A stretch of 64,000 nucleotides of DNA, taken from NCBI RefSeq assembly GCF_022554085.1, contig NZ_JAKFYR010000001.1, positions 372,001 through 436,000 on the forward strand, given 5' to 3'. Source of the stretch: Rhodococcus sp. CH91 (GTDB taxonomy: Bacteria > Actinomycetota > Actinomycetes > Mycobacteriales > Mycobacteriaceae). Each line of letters starts with the position of its first letter. The first letter of the stretch is position 1. The position numbers and the translations under genes were made by a program. Of this stretch, positions 1-8,486 are shown one piece after another. The notes under the pieces were generated by a model. The model searched no databases and was not told the origin of the DNA. It was given only the letters and a program-made list of their open reading frames with translations.

Positions 1-408
1 GGTCGGGGCGAGCGTTCCGGACGACGCACTGGCGAGCAGACTCTCGCCCTCGGCGAGCATGCGGTTGATCTGTGCGGCGATTTTCGGATCGAGGTCCTTG
101 TCCTCCATCTGGCTCGTCAGGGTCGCCGCGGCTTCGCGTGCGATCTGGGCGCCGTTGTCGACCGGCAGCGACAGGATCGTCGCGGCCGCGGCACCCGAGA
201 CACCGGTGGCGTACTCGGCGAGAGTGGGCAGGATGGAGACGTTCTCGGCCGCGGCACTGTAGGCGCGGTTCTCCTGGAACAGGTCGTAGACGCGCAGTGA
301 GCCGTACAGGGTGGCGGCCACGATGGGAACGGCGACGACCACGGTCATCTTGCGCCACAGGCGCCAGTTCTCCGGCGTGTGCTGCCGGATCTGTTGTACG
401 AGACTCAC
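1..408 (-). CDS. NIT-domain sensor histidine kinase, N-terminal part (partial)
   Basis: Only the first 136 codons lie in the window; the gene runs off the left edge. Translation from the GTG at 408 gives a basic, tryptophan-containing N-terminus (WRLWRKM, about residues 15-21), one membrane segment (VVVAVPIVAATLYGSL, about 22-38), then an extracytoplasmic region of helices with AEYATGVSGAAAATI. That pattern is usual at the start of actinobacterial nitrate/nitrite-sensing (NIT) histidine kinases, which often sit next to roadblock/LC7 and small GTPase genes. The kinase core is not visible, so the class is inferred from this end only. A purine-rich stretch (GGGGGCGAAAG) precedes the GTG. Any partner genes would lie outside the window. 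Confidence 0.6.
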   Translation of the reverse strand, partial: MSLVQQIRQHTPENWRLWRKMTVVVAVPIVAATLYGSLRVYDLFQENRAYSAAAENVSILPTLAEYATGVSGAAAATILSLPVDNGAQIAREAAATLTSQMEDKDLDPKIAAQINRMLAEGESLLASASSGTLAPT

Positions 409-478
409 GTCTTTCGCCCCCGAACTCCTCTGCATGCCTGAGTCGGCGGCCGGGCCGAAGCAGGATCTCGGCAAGTGA

Positions 479-498
479 GAATTTCGCCATCGAAATTC
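479..498. promoter_or_regulatory. Perfect inverted repeat between kinase and LysR genes
   Basis: GAATTTCG-CCAT-CGAAATTC, eight-base arms with a four-base centre, lies in the 276-base spacer between the divergent kinase and LysR starts. It is AT-rich compared with its surroundings and has no T-run, so an operator is more likely than a terminator. Which protein binds it is unknown. Confidence 0.35.
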
Positions 499-597
499 GG
501 GCCAGGGCGAATCACGGTTCGCTGCCGTCAGGACGTGGGCCAGACTAGGTACTCATTCGTCATGCTCACAAGATCGGGATGCAAGTCCGATAGCTGG

Positions 598-615
598 TAT
601 ACGACCTTGCGTATA
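598..615. promoter_or_regulatory. Candidate LysR operator
   Basis: TATAC-N8-GTATA dyad about 70 bases upstream of the LysR start. LysR-type regulators bind dyads containing a T-N11-A core and usually repress their own gene; the arms fit, though the spacer is one base longer than the classic ATAC-N7-GTAT form. Binding is inferred from position and symmetry only. Confidence 0.4.
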
Positions 616-684
616 CATCGCGGCTGTGCGTTACGATGCCGCCGGAATTTCCCGTTCCGCCGGGTTTCGATGTCAGGGGGACGA

Positions 685-1608
685 ATGGATCTGCGACGGG
701 TCGATCTCAACCTGCTCGTGGTGCTCGATGTCCTGCTCGCAGAACGCAACGTCACCCGTGCGGCCCAGCGACTGAACATGTCCCAGCCGGCCACCAGCAC
801 GGCTCTGGCCCGCCTGCGCAAACAGTTCGACGATCCGCTGCTCGTCAAGAGCGGGCGCGTACTGCGCCCGACGGCGCGAGCCCAAGCGCTCGTCGAGCCG
901 CTCCGAGAAGTGCTGCGCACACTCGAACGGTCGGTGCTCACCGCACCCGGCTTCGACCCGGCGACCGACGCACGCACCTTCACCCTCATGACCGGCGATT
1001 ACGCCGAGGTCACCCTGCTGCGTCTGCTGGTCCGGGGAGCTACACCGGCCAACATCCGTTTCGACCTGCAGCCGTTGAATGCAGCAGGTCTCGATGCCTT
1101 CCGGCGCTTCGAGATCGACCTCGCGGTGCTCCCGGAACACTTCCTCGACTCACCCGAATTCGCGACCTGCCGTCGGCAGATCCTGCTGTCCGACAGGTTC
1201 GTCGGAGCGGTCTGGTCGGGGCATCCGTACACCGGCACGAAACTCACCCGGGAAGTGCTCGCGCGCTACCCCCTGCTGTCCTACGTGCGGTACTCCGACG
1301 ACACGAACCTCGGCCGTGCGTTGCTGCGGGCCGGGGTGGTGGCCCGGATCGGCGCGACCACCGGCAATGTCGCGGTCCTGCCGTATGCCCTGGAGAACAC
1401 CCGCATGGTCACCCTCCTACCCGAACAGATGGCCCACCACATCGCCGAGACGGCCTCCCTGCGGATACTCGAGCCCACCTTCGCGTTGCCGCCTCTGCGC
1501 GAATTCGCCGTCTGGCACGCCGAACGCGATGCCGATCCGGCGCACGCGTGGCTCCGGGCGCAACTCGATCCGATCGGGCGTGGACGCGTCTCGGTACACG
1601 CCGTCTGA
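685..1608 (+). CDS. LysR family transcriptional regulator
   Basis: A 307-residue LysR-type regulator, the usual family length. The N-terminal winged helix-turn-helix is clear (about residues 3-60, with RNVTRAAQRLNMSQPATS as the HTH), followed by a periplasmic-binding-protein-like effector domain (about 90-295) in the style of NodD/LinR/PcpR-type regulators. The ATG at 685 was chosen because AGGGGG sits four bases upstream; an in-frame ATG at 670 is possible but lacks a ribosome site. The gene converges on coxG across a strong hairpin. It may control the Mo-hydroxylase locus downstream or an unseen gene to the left; no effector can be read from the sequence. Confidence 0.85.
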   Translation: MDLRRVDLNLLVVLDVLLAERNVTRAAQRLNMSQPATSTALARLRKQFDDPLLVKSGRVLRPTARAQALVEPLREVLRTLERSVLTAPGFDPATDARTFTLMTGDYAEVTLLRLLVRGATPANIRFDLQPLNAAGLDAFRRFEIDLAVLPEHFLDSPEFATCRRQILLSDRFVGAVWSGHPYTGTKLTREVLARYPLLSYVRYSDDTNLGRALLRAGVVARIGATTGNVAVLPYALENTRMVTLLPEQMAHHIAETASLRILEPTFALPPLREFAVWHAERDADPAHAWLRAQLDPIGRGRVSVHAV

Positions 1609-1627
1609 GCCCGGCCTGCACCCGATC

Positions 1628-1671
1628 GAGCACTGCGGCCGGCCCGTCCACCGGGGCCGGCCGCAGTGCTC
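1628..1671. terminator. Bidirectional terminator hairpin
   Basis: An 18-base perfect stem (arms 1628-1645 and 1654-1671) with an eight-base loop lies between the convergent LysR and coxG genes. It lacks a clear T-run, as is common in actinobacteria. Confidence 0.7.
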
Positions 1672-1698
1672 GGAATTCCGTCGGGGTCCGCAGTCCGA

Positions 1699-2562
1699 TC
1701 AGCGTCCCGATCGGCGCTGCAGGACGATCGCGATGACGACGACGAGCAGCGCAATCGCTCCCACCGGCGCCATCCGCGCGGCGACCGACCCCCGCGCGTA
1801 CTGCATGAGATCGAGCGGTTCGGCCTCGGGCTGCGGAGACTGCCCCGGAGAGGGGGTCGCCGACGGTACCGGCGCTGTGGCCGGTGTCGGCGGTGCCGGG
1901 GACGGGACTGGAGGGCTCGGGGGCATCGATTCGTTGGGACGCGGCTCGGCGGATTCGTCCTTTTCGGTGGGCTCTCCGGTGCCGGGACCGACGAATGCCC
2001 CGCCGGCCTGCTCGGCTCCGGTGGCCGTCGCGGTGAGCGGAGTGCTCGCCGGAATCGACTCGTTGGGCTGCGATTCGGCAGCCTCCGCCGTCGCTGCCGC
2101 AGCGGCTCCGGTCTCGGAATCGGGACCGAGCTTCGTCGACAGGCAACTCGCGAACTCCTCGAGAATCCTGCCGCCGACATCGGAGATCATGCCTCGCCCG
2201 AACTGGGCCGGCTTGCCCGTGATCTTCATGTCGGTGTTCACCGTGCCGTCGGTTCGGTTCCCGTCGCCACGGAGGGTGACGGTGACCGTTGCAGCCACCG
2301 TCCCGTTACCGCGCGTGTCTTTCGCATTGGCCTCGATCACCGCCCTGCGGGCACCCTCGTCCTTCTCGACGTACACGCCGGTGCCCTTGAACGTGAGAGC
2401 CACCGGTCCGAGCTTCACTTTGACGGTCCCGGTGAACGAATCGCCGTCGACCCCCGTGAGCGTGGCGCCCGGCATGCACGGTGCGACCTTCTCCGGGTTC
2501 AGCAGGGCGGTCCACACCTCGTCGACCGGTGCGGGAACGGACAGTGAGTGTTCGAGTTGCAT
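1699..2562 (-). CDS. coxG: CoxG-like SRPBCC protein with C-terminal membrane anchor
   Basis: 287 residues. The first 150 or so form a CoxG/SRPBCC domain (MQLEHSLSVPAPVDEVW, then a CMPGA motif and TVNTDMKITGKPAQFGRGMI), the family that in Oligotropha tethers CO dehydrogenase to the membrane. A long Pro/Glu/Ser-rich linker (about 160-255) follows, ending in one membrane segment (GAIALLVVVIAIVL) and a basic tail. It is the last gene of the leftward coxS-coxL-coxM-coxG run, 55 bases after coxM. The ATG at 2562 is preceded by AGGAA; upstream in-frame codons would extend into coxM. The anchor supports a membrane-recruitment role for the Mo enzyme, which is inferred. Confidence 0.82.
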   Translation of the reverse strand: MQLEHSLSVPAPVDEVWTALLNPEKVAPCMPGATLTGVDGDSFTGTVKVKLGPVALTFKGTGVYVEKDEGARRAVIEANAKDTRGNGTVAATVTVTLRGDGNRTDGTVNTDMKITGKPAQFGRGMISDVGGRILEEFASCLSTKLGPDSETGAAAAATAEAAESQPNESIPASTPLTATATGAEQAGGAFVGPGTGEPTEKDESAEPRPNESMPPSPPVPSPAPPTPATAPVPSATPSPGQSPQPEAEPLDLMQYARGSVAARMAPVGAIALLVVVIAIVLQRRSGR

Positions 2563-2617
2563 GGGTTCCTTTCCGAACAAGTGGTTCCGGGGCCGGTGGA
2601 CATTCCGTGCCGGCGAC

Positions 2618-3472
2618 CTAGACCCCGGTCGCGGCCGTGACGGCTCGACGGGTGAGTACCCGCGCGAGATGGCTCCGATACTCGGCGTCCGCATTTCCGT
2701 CCGTCATGGGCGCCGTGCCCTCCGCGGCATGTTCGGCGGCAGCGCGGATCGTCTCGGCCGTCGCCGGTCTGCCGACGAGCGATTCCTCCACACTGCGCGC
2801 CCGGACGGGGGCCGCCGACATGTTGGTCAGCGCGATCTTCGCTCGTTCGATGTGTCCCCCCGACGTCTCGAGTGTCGCGGCGACACCGACGATCGACCAC
2901 TGCTGGGCCGCGCGATGGAATTTCTCGTACCGGGCAGCCCAGCCCGTGTGTTTCGGGACCCGCACCTCGACGAGGATCTCCCCGGGTTCGACGGCGGTCG
3001 TGAAGTAGTCCTGGAAGAAGTCGTCCGTCGCGACGGTGCGTAGACCGGAGGGCCCCGCGACGATGAAGCTCGCCCCGAGCGCCACCGCGGGTGCGGCGAG
3101 ATCCCCGGACGGGTCGGCGTGCACCAGCGACCCGCCGAACGTACCGCGGTGCCGGATCTGCGGGTCGGCCACCGTCGCCGTCGCTTCGGCGAGCAGTCGT
3201 GCGTGCTGCGCGACGAGCGGATCGTGCAACACCTCGTGGTGCGTGGTGGTCGCGCCGATCACGAGCGCGTCGCCGTCGTCGCGGATCCCTCGGAGTTCGG
3301 GGATCCGGCCGAGGTCGACGAGCACGGTCGGCGCGGCCATCCGCAATCGCAGGACGGGCATGAGGCTCTGCCCGCCGGCGATGACCTTCGCGTCCTCACC
3401 CGCCTCCGTCAGCGCGGCGACGGCTTCGTCGACGCTCGAGGGTGCGACGTACTCGAACGGGGCCGGAATCAT
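2618..3472 (-). CDS. coxM: FAD-binding medium subunit of xanthine dehydrogenase-family Mo hydroxylase
   Basis: 284 residues, standard length for CoxM/NdhF-type subunits. The FAD-binding motifs AGGQSLMP (about 32-39) and a GATTTHHE segment (about 92-99) are present, with the CO_deh_flav_C domain from about 175. In the family this subunit passes electrons from the [2Fe-2S] subunit to FAD and on to an acceptor. Its ATG overlaps the stop of the large-subunit gene (ATGA, 3469-3472), so the two are translationally coupled. The order here is S-L-M-G instead of the classical M-S-L. Confidence 0.92.
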   Translation of the reverse strand: MIPAPFEYVAPSSVDEAVAALTEAGEDAKVIAGGQSLMPVLRLRMAAPTVLVDLGRIPELRGIRDDGDALVIGATTTHHEVLHDPLVAQHARLLAEATATVADPQIRHRGTFGGSLVHADPSGDLAAPAVALGASFIVAGPSGLRTVATDDFFQDYFTTAVEPGEILVEVRVPKHTGWAARYEKFHRAAQQWSIVGVAATLETSGGHIERAKIALTNMSAAPVRARSVEESLVGRPATAETIRAAAEHAAEGTAPMTDGNADAEYRSHLARVLTRRAVTAATGV

Positions 3473-5877
3473 TTCGTGCCTCCTCGGGCATTCTGGGCGT
3501 CGCGGAGCGCGTGCCAGATCCGCATCGGTGTGCAGGGCATCTCGACGTCGGTGACGCCGAACTGCCGTACCGCGTCGAGCACGGCGTTGACCACGGCCGG
3601 CGTCGACGCGATGGTTCCCGCCTCACCGACTCCCTTGACGCCGAGCGGATTCCCCGGTGCCGGCGTGTCGGTGCGGTCGGTGACGAAGGGCGGCAGATCG
3701 ACGGCCGTCGGCAGCAGATATTCGGCGAACGACGAGCTCAGCAGCGTGCCGGATTCGTCGTGCACCGCCTCCTCGTAGAGCGCCTGGGCGATGCCCTGGG
3801 CGAGACCGCCGTGCACCTGCCCCTCGACGATGAGCGGGTTCACGACGTGCCCGACGTCGTCGACGCAGACGTACTTGCGGATGCGCGCGTGGCCCGTCTC
3901 CGTATCGATCTCGATCGCGCACAGATGGGTGCCGTGCGGGAACGAGAAGTTGTCGGGATCGTAGGTCGCCTCGGAATCGAGATTCGGTTCGATGCCCTCG
4001 GGCAGGTCGTGGGCGGCGAAGACCGCGAGTGCGACGTCGGTGAGGCCGACGGACTTCGCCGTCCCCTTGACGCGGAACTGCCCGGCCTCGAAATCGAGAT
4101 CGTCCTCGGAACATTCGAGTAGGTGCGCGGCGATCGGGCGCGCCTTGGCGACCACCTTCTCGGCGGCCTTGACCACGGCGATGCCGCCCACCGCGAGCGA
4201 TCGGGAGCCGTAGGTGTCGAGGCCGCGCGGTGAACTCTGCGTGTCACCGTGCAGGATCTCGATGTCGTCGAAGGGAATTCCGAGCCGGTCGGCCACGATC
4301 TGACTCCACGCCGTCTCGTGGCCCTGGCCGTGGGCGGACGAGCCGGTGACGACCTCGACCTTGCCGGTCGGAAGCATGCGGACCGCCGCATGCTCCCACC
4401 CGCCGGCGCCGTAGGACAAGGACCCGAGTACCCGGGAGGGGGCCAGACCGCACATCTCCGTGAACGTCGAGACACCGATCCCGAGCTGGACCGGGTCGTG
4501 GCGTTCGCGTCGCTCGGCCTGCTCGCGGCGCAGAGCGTCGTAGTCGAACAGTTCCCGGGCCTTGGCGGTGGCGGCCTCGTAGTTCCCCGAGTCGTAGGTC
4601 AGACCCGCGACGGTGTCGAAGGGGAACTCCTCGTGCCTGATCCAGTTCTTCTCCCGGATCTCGAGGGGATCCATCGACAGTTCCACGGCGAGCTCGTCCA
4701 TGATGCGTTCGATCGCGAAGGTGGCCTCGGGCCGTCCGGCACCGCGATAGGCGTCGGTGGGCACCTTGTTGGTGAACACATTGGTGCACGAGAAGTGATA
4801 GGAGCCGAACTTGTAGATGCCGTTGAACATGAACGCACCGAGGATCGGCACGCCCGGCGTGACCAGACGTAGATAGGCGCCCATGTCGGCGAGCAGTTCG
4901 ACCTTCAGCCCGGTGACGGTGCCGTCGCGGCGCGCGGCGAGGGTGAGCTTCTGGACCTGATCACGGCCGTGATGTGCGGCGAGCATCGACTCGCTGCGCG
5001 TCTCGGTGTACTTGACGGGCTTGTGGAGCCGGCGCGCGATGAGCAGGGTGAGCACTTCCTCGGGAGTGACCTGGAGCTTGCCACCGAATCCGCCACCGAC
5101 GTCGGGGGCGATCACGCGCAGTTTGTGCTCGGGGAGACCCAGCGTCATCGCCAGCATCAGTTTCAGCACGTGCGGTACCTGGGTCGCCGACCACATGGTG
5201 ATCTGTGAGGCGGTGGGATCGACGACCACCGACCGCGGCTCCATGAAAGCGGGGATGAGTCGTTGTTGCCGGAAGGTCCGCTCGACGACGACCTCCGCGT
5301 CCCGGATCGCATCCTCGACGTTCCCGCCGCTGCCCGCCTCGGCGGAGTCGAAGACCCAGGTCGCGCTGACGTTGGTTCCGAGATCGGGGTGGACGAGTTC
5401 GCCGTCCCGGGCCGCGGCCTCGAGGTCGAGCACGACCGGCAGGTCCTCGTAGTCGACGTCGATCGCGTCGAGTGCATCGTGGGCCTCGTACGGACTGCGG
5501 GCCACGACCACCGCGACGGCTTCGCCTGCGAACCGCACGGTGTCGACCGCGAGAGCGGGCGCGTTCGGCGTCTTCATGTCCTCGGTGATGGGCCAGGCGC
5601 ACGGCAGGCTGCCCTGCTCCTCGGCGAGATCTGCGCCCGTGTAGACGGCGACGACACCCGGCATGGTCCGTGCCTCGGATACGTCGAGGCCGGTGATGCG
5701 GGCGTGAGCGACCGGGCTGCGCAGGATCGCGGCGTGCACCATGCCGGGGAGCACGATGTTGTCGGTCCAGCGGGTTCGGCCGGTGATGAGGTGTTCGTCT
5801 TCCTTGCGGCGTCGTGCCCGGCCGAGTTCGGAATCGCCGGCGCGCGCGTCGGTGGCCGGATCCGCGGTGCTCGTCAT
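3469..5877 (-). CDS. coxL: Molybdopterin-binding large subunit of a form II CoxL-type hydroxylase
   Basis: 802 residues, typical for CoxL-type subunits. An aldehyde oxidase/xanthine dehydrogenase a/b hammerhead domain (about 30-140) precedes the Mo-cofactor domain with GGGFGGK and a C-terminal GVKGVGEAGT. The active-site loop reads AYRGAGR (residues 376-382). True aerobic CO dehydrogenases (form I) carry AYXCSFR with a Cu-binding cysteine; AYRGAGR marks form II enzymes of other or unknown substrate. The start at 5877 follows AGGAGG and overlaps the coxS stop (ATGA). A CO dehydrogenase label would therefore be wrong on present evidence; an aldehyde or N-heterocycle hydroxylase is more likely. 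Confidence 0.93.
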   Translation of the reverse strand: MTSTADPATDARAGDSELGRARRRKEDEHLITGRTRWTDNIVLPGMVHAAILRSPVAHARITGLDVSEARTMPGVVAVYTGADLAEEQGSLPCAWPITEDMKTPNAPALAVDTVRFAGEAVAVVVARSPYEAHDALDAIDVDYEDLPVVLDLEAAARDGELVHPDLGTNVSATWVFDSAEAGSGGNVEDAIRDAEVVVERTFRQQRLIPAFMEPRSVVVDPTASQITMWSATQVPHVLKLMLAMTLGLPEHKLRVIAPDVGGGFGGKLQVTPEEVLTLLIARRLHKPVKYTETRSESMLAAHHGRDQVQKLTLAARRDGTVTGLKVELLADMGAYLRLVTPGVPILGAFMFNGIYKFGSYHFSCTNVFTNKVPTDAYRGAGRPEATFAIERIMDELAVELSMDPLEIREKNWIRHEEFPFDTVAGLTYDSGNYEAATAKARELFDYDALRREQAERRERHDPVQLGIGVSTFTEMCGLAPSRVLGSLSYGAGGWEHAAVRMLPTGKVEVVTGSSAHGQGHETAWSQIVADRLGIPFDDIEILHGDTQSSPRGLDTYGSRSLAVGGIAVVKAAEKVVAKARPIAAHLLECSEDDLDFEAGQFRVKGTAKSVGLTDVALAVFAAHDLPEGIEPNLDSEATYDPDNFSFPHGTHLCAIEIDTETGHARIRKYVCVDDVGHVVNPLIVEGQVHGGLAQGIAQALYEEAVHDESGTLLSSSFAEYLLPTAVDLPPFVTDRTDTPAPGNPLGVKGVGEAGTIASTPAVVNAVLDAVRQFGVTDVEMPCTPMRIWHALRDAQNARGGTK

Positions 5878-6368
5878 CGTGCGACCTCCTCGGTGACTGC
5901 GGAGTCCTCGCGCAGTCGCTGTGCGGCATCCCGTGCGGCTGCCACGATGTTCTGATATCCGGTGCAGCGGCACAGATTTCCTTCGAGTCCGTGTCGTACG
6001 TCCTCGTCGCTCGGGTCGGGATTCTCGGAGAGCAGGTCGATGGTGGCCATGATCATCCCGGGGGTGCAGAAGCCGCACTGCAAGGCGTGCTTCTCGCGGA
6101 AGGCCTCCTGGACCGGATGCAGGACGCCGTCCACGGCGAGACCTTCGACGGTGGTGACGGAACGGCCGTCGGCCTGGACGGCGAGCACCGAGCACGATTT
6201 GACGCTGCGGTCGTCGAGCAGCACGGTGCAGGCCCCGCAGTTGCTGGTGTCGCAGCCGACCACCGTGCCCACTCTGCCGAGCCGATCCCTGAGGTAGTGC
6301 ACGAGTAGCAGCCGTGGTTCCACGTCGTCGGTGTACTGCGTTCCGTCGACGGTGACAGTGATGCGCAT
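5874..6368 (-). CDS. coxS: [2Fe-2S] small subunit of the Mo hydroxylase
   Basis: 164 residues. The N-terminal ferredoxin-like domain carries the plant-type cluster ligands in CDTSNCGAC (about 43-51) plus a further Cys, and the C-terminal domain carries CGFC and CRCTGY for the second cluster. It transfers electrons from the Mo site to FAD. The ATG at 6368 was chosen because the protein then begins MRITVTVDG, the normal family N-terminus; longer in-frame extensions run through the promoter. First gene of the coxS-L-M-G operon, divergent from the SDR at 6515, with a CRP-like dyad between them. Confidence 0.93.
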   Translation of the reverse strand: MRITVTVDGTQYTDDVEPRLLLVHYLRDRLGRVGTVVGCDTSNCGACTVLLDDRSVKSCSVLAVQADGRSVTTVEGLAVDGVLHPVQEAFREKHALQCGFCTPGMIMATIDLLSENPDPSDEDVRHGLEGNLCRCTGYQNIVAAARDAAQRLREDSAVTEEVAR

Positions 6369-6395
6369 CGGTCCTCCAAGTGCCTCACATGGCGC

Positions 6396-6411
6396 AGTGA
6401 TACAGATCACT
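6396..6411. promoter_or_regulatory. CRP/GlxR-like operator
   Basis: A-GTGA-TACAGA-TCAC-T: a complete GTGA-N6-TCAC core in the 146-base spacer between divergent coxS and the SDR gene. Actinobacterial CRP/GlxR consensus is TGTGA-N6-TCACA. It lies 28 bases upstream of the coxS start and about 104 upstream of the SDR, so it could repress or activate either. Confidence 0.5.
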
Positions 6412-6514
6412 GACACTCTGCTGCATATCGCGCGTAGAAAAGACCCGAATCGACGAAATCGCGTCGGCGGCCCCGAACCGGTCGAACGCGGCACGTGAGT
6501 ACGAGAGGAACCGG

Positions 6515-7327
6515 ATGGCCCGGCTGGAGAACAAGGTCGCATTCATCACCGGTGTCGCGCGAGGTCAAGGGCGTGCTCATGCGGTCCGGCTGGCGCGGGA
6601 GGGTGCGCAGATCGTCGGCCTCGACCTCGCGGCTCCGCTGCCCGGCGTCCCCTACGATTCGGCCACCGTCGAGGACCTCGACGAGACGCGCAGGCTCGTG
6701 GAGGCCGAAGGGGCGAAAGCGCATCTGGTGCAGTGCGATGTGCGCGATCTCGAAGGGACGAAGAACGTCCTCGAGGAGGGGGCCGCACAGTTCGGCGGTC
6801 TCGACGTGGTGGTCGCGAACGCGGGCATCTGCATTCCGCAGACGTGGGACGAGATCACACCCGAGAGCTTCCGCGACACTCTCGACATCAACGTCACGGG
6901 TGTGTGGAACACGATCACCGCTGCCGCCCCGCACCTGATCGCCCGGGGAGGCGGTTCGATCGTCGTCACCAGCTCGCTCGCCGGTGCGAAGCTGCAGCCC
7001 TTCATGGTCCACTACACGACCAGCAAGCACGCTCTGGTTGGAATGGCACGGGCGTTCGCCGCGGAACTCGGACAGCACGACATCCGGGTCAACAGCATCC
7101 ACCCGGGCGCGGTGAACACTCCCATGGGGTCCGGTTCGATGCGCGAGCGGATCGCGCAGACCGCGGAGAGCAACCCGCGGCTCGCCGGGATGACGACGCC
7201 CTTCCTGAACCAGTTCGCGGCCGAAGCGGACGAGATCGCGAACATGGTCGCCTTCCTGGCATCCGACGAGTCGGCCTTCGTCACCGCACAGAGTTTCGCG
7301 ATCGACGGGGGCGCTCAGTACTTCTGA
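6515..7327 (+). CDS. Mycofactocin-type short-chain dehydrogenase (carveol dehydrogenase-like)
   Basis: 270 residues. The nucleotide loop reads ITGVARGQGRAHAVRLA with the acidic LDLA at the end of the second strand, the signature of the actinobacterial SDR subfamily that keeps a tightly bound NAD and passes electrons to mycofactocin. Catalytic Ser (SSLAG) and YTTSK follow, as does NAGI. GAGAGGAA precedes the ATG. The gene sits alone on the plus strand between coxS and xdhC, which are both leftward. A plausible job is oxidation of an alcohol to the aldehyde or ketone that the Mo hydroxylase then processes; this link is inferred from position. Confidence 0.85.
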   Translation: MARLENKVAFITGVARGQGRAHAVRLAREGAQIVGLDLAAPLPGVPYDSATVEDLDETRRLVEAEGAKAHLVQCDVRDLEGTKNVLEEGAAQFGGLDVVVANAGICIPQTWDEITPESFRDTLDINVTGVWNTITAAAPHLIARGGGSIVVTSSLAGAKLQPFMVHYTTSKHALVGMARAFAAELGQHDIRVNSIHPGAVNTPMGSGSMRERIAQTAESNPRLAGMTTPFLNQFAAEADEIANMVAFLASDESAFVTAQSFAIDGGAQYF

Positions 7328-7334
7328 GCCGGGG

Positions 7335-8486
7335 TCACCTCCGAACCGGAGTCTGTGGACCGGCGGATTCCTCGTGGGCGTGGATGGGCCCTTCGGTGTC
7401 GACCAGTCGGTTTCCGCCCCCGCCCCACCGCAGCGCGATGATCTCGGCGGCGATCGACACCGCGGTCTCCTCAGGGGTCCGGGCACCGAGATCCAGGCCG
7501 ATCGGCGACGACAGGCGGCCCAGTTCGGTCTCGGACAGGCCCGTCTCCCTCAGCCGCGCCATCCGTTCGCCGTGGGTGCGCCGCGAGCCCATGGCCCCGA
7601 CGTAGGCCACGTCGAGTCGCAGCGCGATGTCCAGGAGCGGCACGTCGAACTTCGGGTCGTGGGTGAGCACCGTGATCACGGTGCGGGTGTCGATGCGGCC
7701 GGCCTCGGCCTCGGCCTCGAGATAACGATGCGGCCAGTCCACGATCACCTCGTCGGCTCCCGGAAAGCGGGCCTCGGTGGCGAACACACCGCGGGCGTCG
7801 CACACCGTCACCGTGTACCCGAGGAACGAGCCGAGACGGGCCATCGCGGACGCGAAGTCGATAGCCCCGAACACGATCAGCCGTGGAGGTGGCTGGAAGA
7901 CGTTGACGAAGACCGACATCCCCTCGCCCCGGCGTTCCCCGTCGGTGCCGTAGTGGAGGGTGCCGGAACGGCCCGACTCGAGCAGACCGCGCACGTCGTC
8001 GGCCACGGCGTCGTGCATGCGGGGTGAGGCGAGCCGCCCCTCGGCACGGTCGCGCCACACCACCATCCGCTGCCCGCGCACCGCCGGGTCCGGATGATCG
8101 GTGACGGTCGCCAGGGCGACGGGGGTGCCGGCGCGGACGGAGCCGACCAGTTCGGCGAAGCCCGGGAAGGTCTCGGTGTCCATGCGTTCGACGAAGACGT
8201 CGATGATGCCACCACACGTGAGGCCGACGGAGAAGGCGTCGTCGTCGGACACCCCGTATCGCTGCAGTACCGGCTCGCCGTCCTCGATCACGCCCCGGGC
8301 CAGCTCGTAGACGTCTCCTTCGACGCAGCCGCCCGAGACGCTGCCGGTGACGGTGCCGTCCTGCGCGACCAGCATCGACGCGCCCGGCCCTCGGGGCGCC
8401 GACCGGAAGGTCGAGACCACTGTGCCCACGGCGACGGTCTCGCCGGCCCGGTAACGCCGGTCGAGTTCGTCGAGAATTTCACGCAC
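7335..8486 (-). CDS. xdhC: XdhC/CoxF family Mo-enzyme maturation factor
   Basis: 383 residues. An N-terminal XdhC/CoxI domain contains GSVSGGCVEGDVYE (about 57-70), and the C-terminal XdhC Rossmann domain contains FGAIDFASAMARL, THDPKFDVPLL and GAMGSRRTH. Members bind molybdenum cofactor and help load or sulfurate it into xanthine-dehydrogenase-type enzymes. The GTG at 8486 follows a strong AGGAGG and overlaps the coxE stop by eight bases, so the two are coupled. The gene is separated from its likely client operon coxS-L-M by the oppositely oriented SDR. Confidence 0.9.
   Translation of the reverse strand: MREILDELDRRYRAGETVAVGTVVSTFRSAPRGPGASMLVAQDGTVTGSVSGGCVEGDVYELARGVIEDGEPVLQRYGVSDDDAFSVGLTCGGIIDVFVERMDTETFPGFAELVGSVRAGTPVALATVTDHPDPAVRGQRMVVWRDRAEGRLASPRMHDAVADDVRGLLESGRSGTLHYGTDGERRGEGMSVFVNVFQPPPRLIVFGAIDFASAMARLGSFLGYTVTVCDARGVFATEARFPGADEVIVDWPHRYLEAEAEAGRIDTRTVITVLTHDPKFDVPLLDIALRLDVAYVGAMGSRRTHGERMARLRETGLSETELGRLSSPIGLDLGARTPEETAVSIAAEIIALRWGGGGNRLVDTEGPIHAHEESAGPQTPVRR

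Noticed and set aside
1079-3043. 654-codon plus-strand open frame across LysR, coxG and coxM
   Set aside because: It crosses three well-supported genes and a terminator; the translation is Ser/Arg/Pro-rich noise typical of high-GC DNA.
3469-6368. Aerobic CO dehydrogenase
   Set aside because: The active-site loop is AYRGAGR, without the AYXCSFR cysteine needed for the Mo-Cu site.
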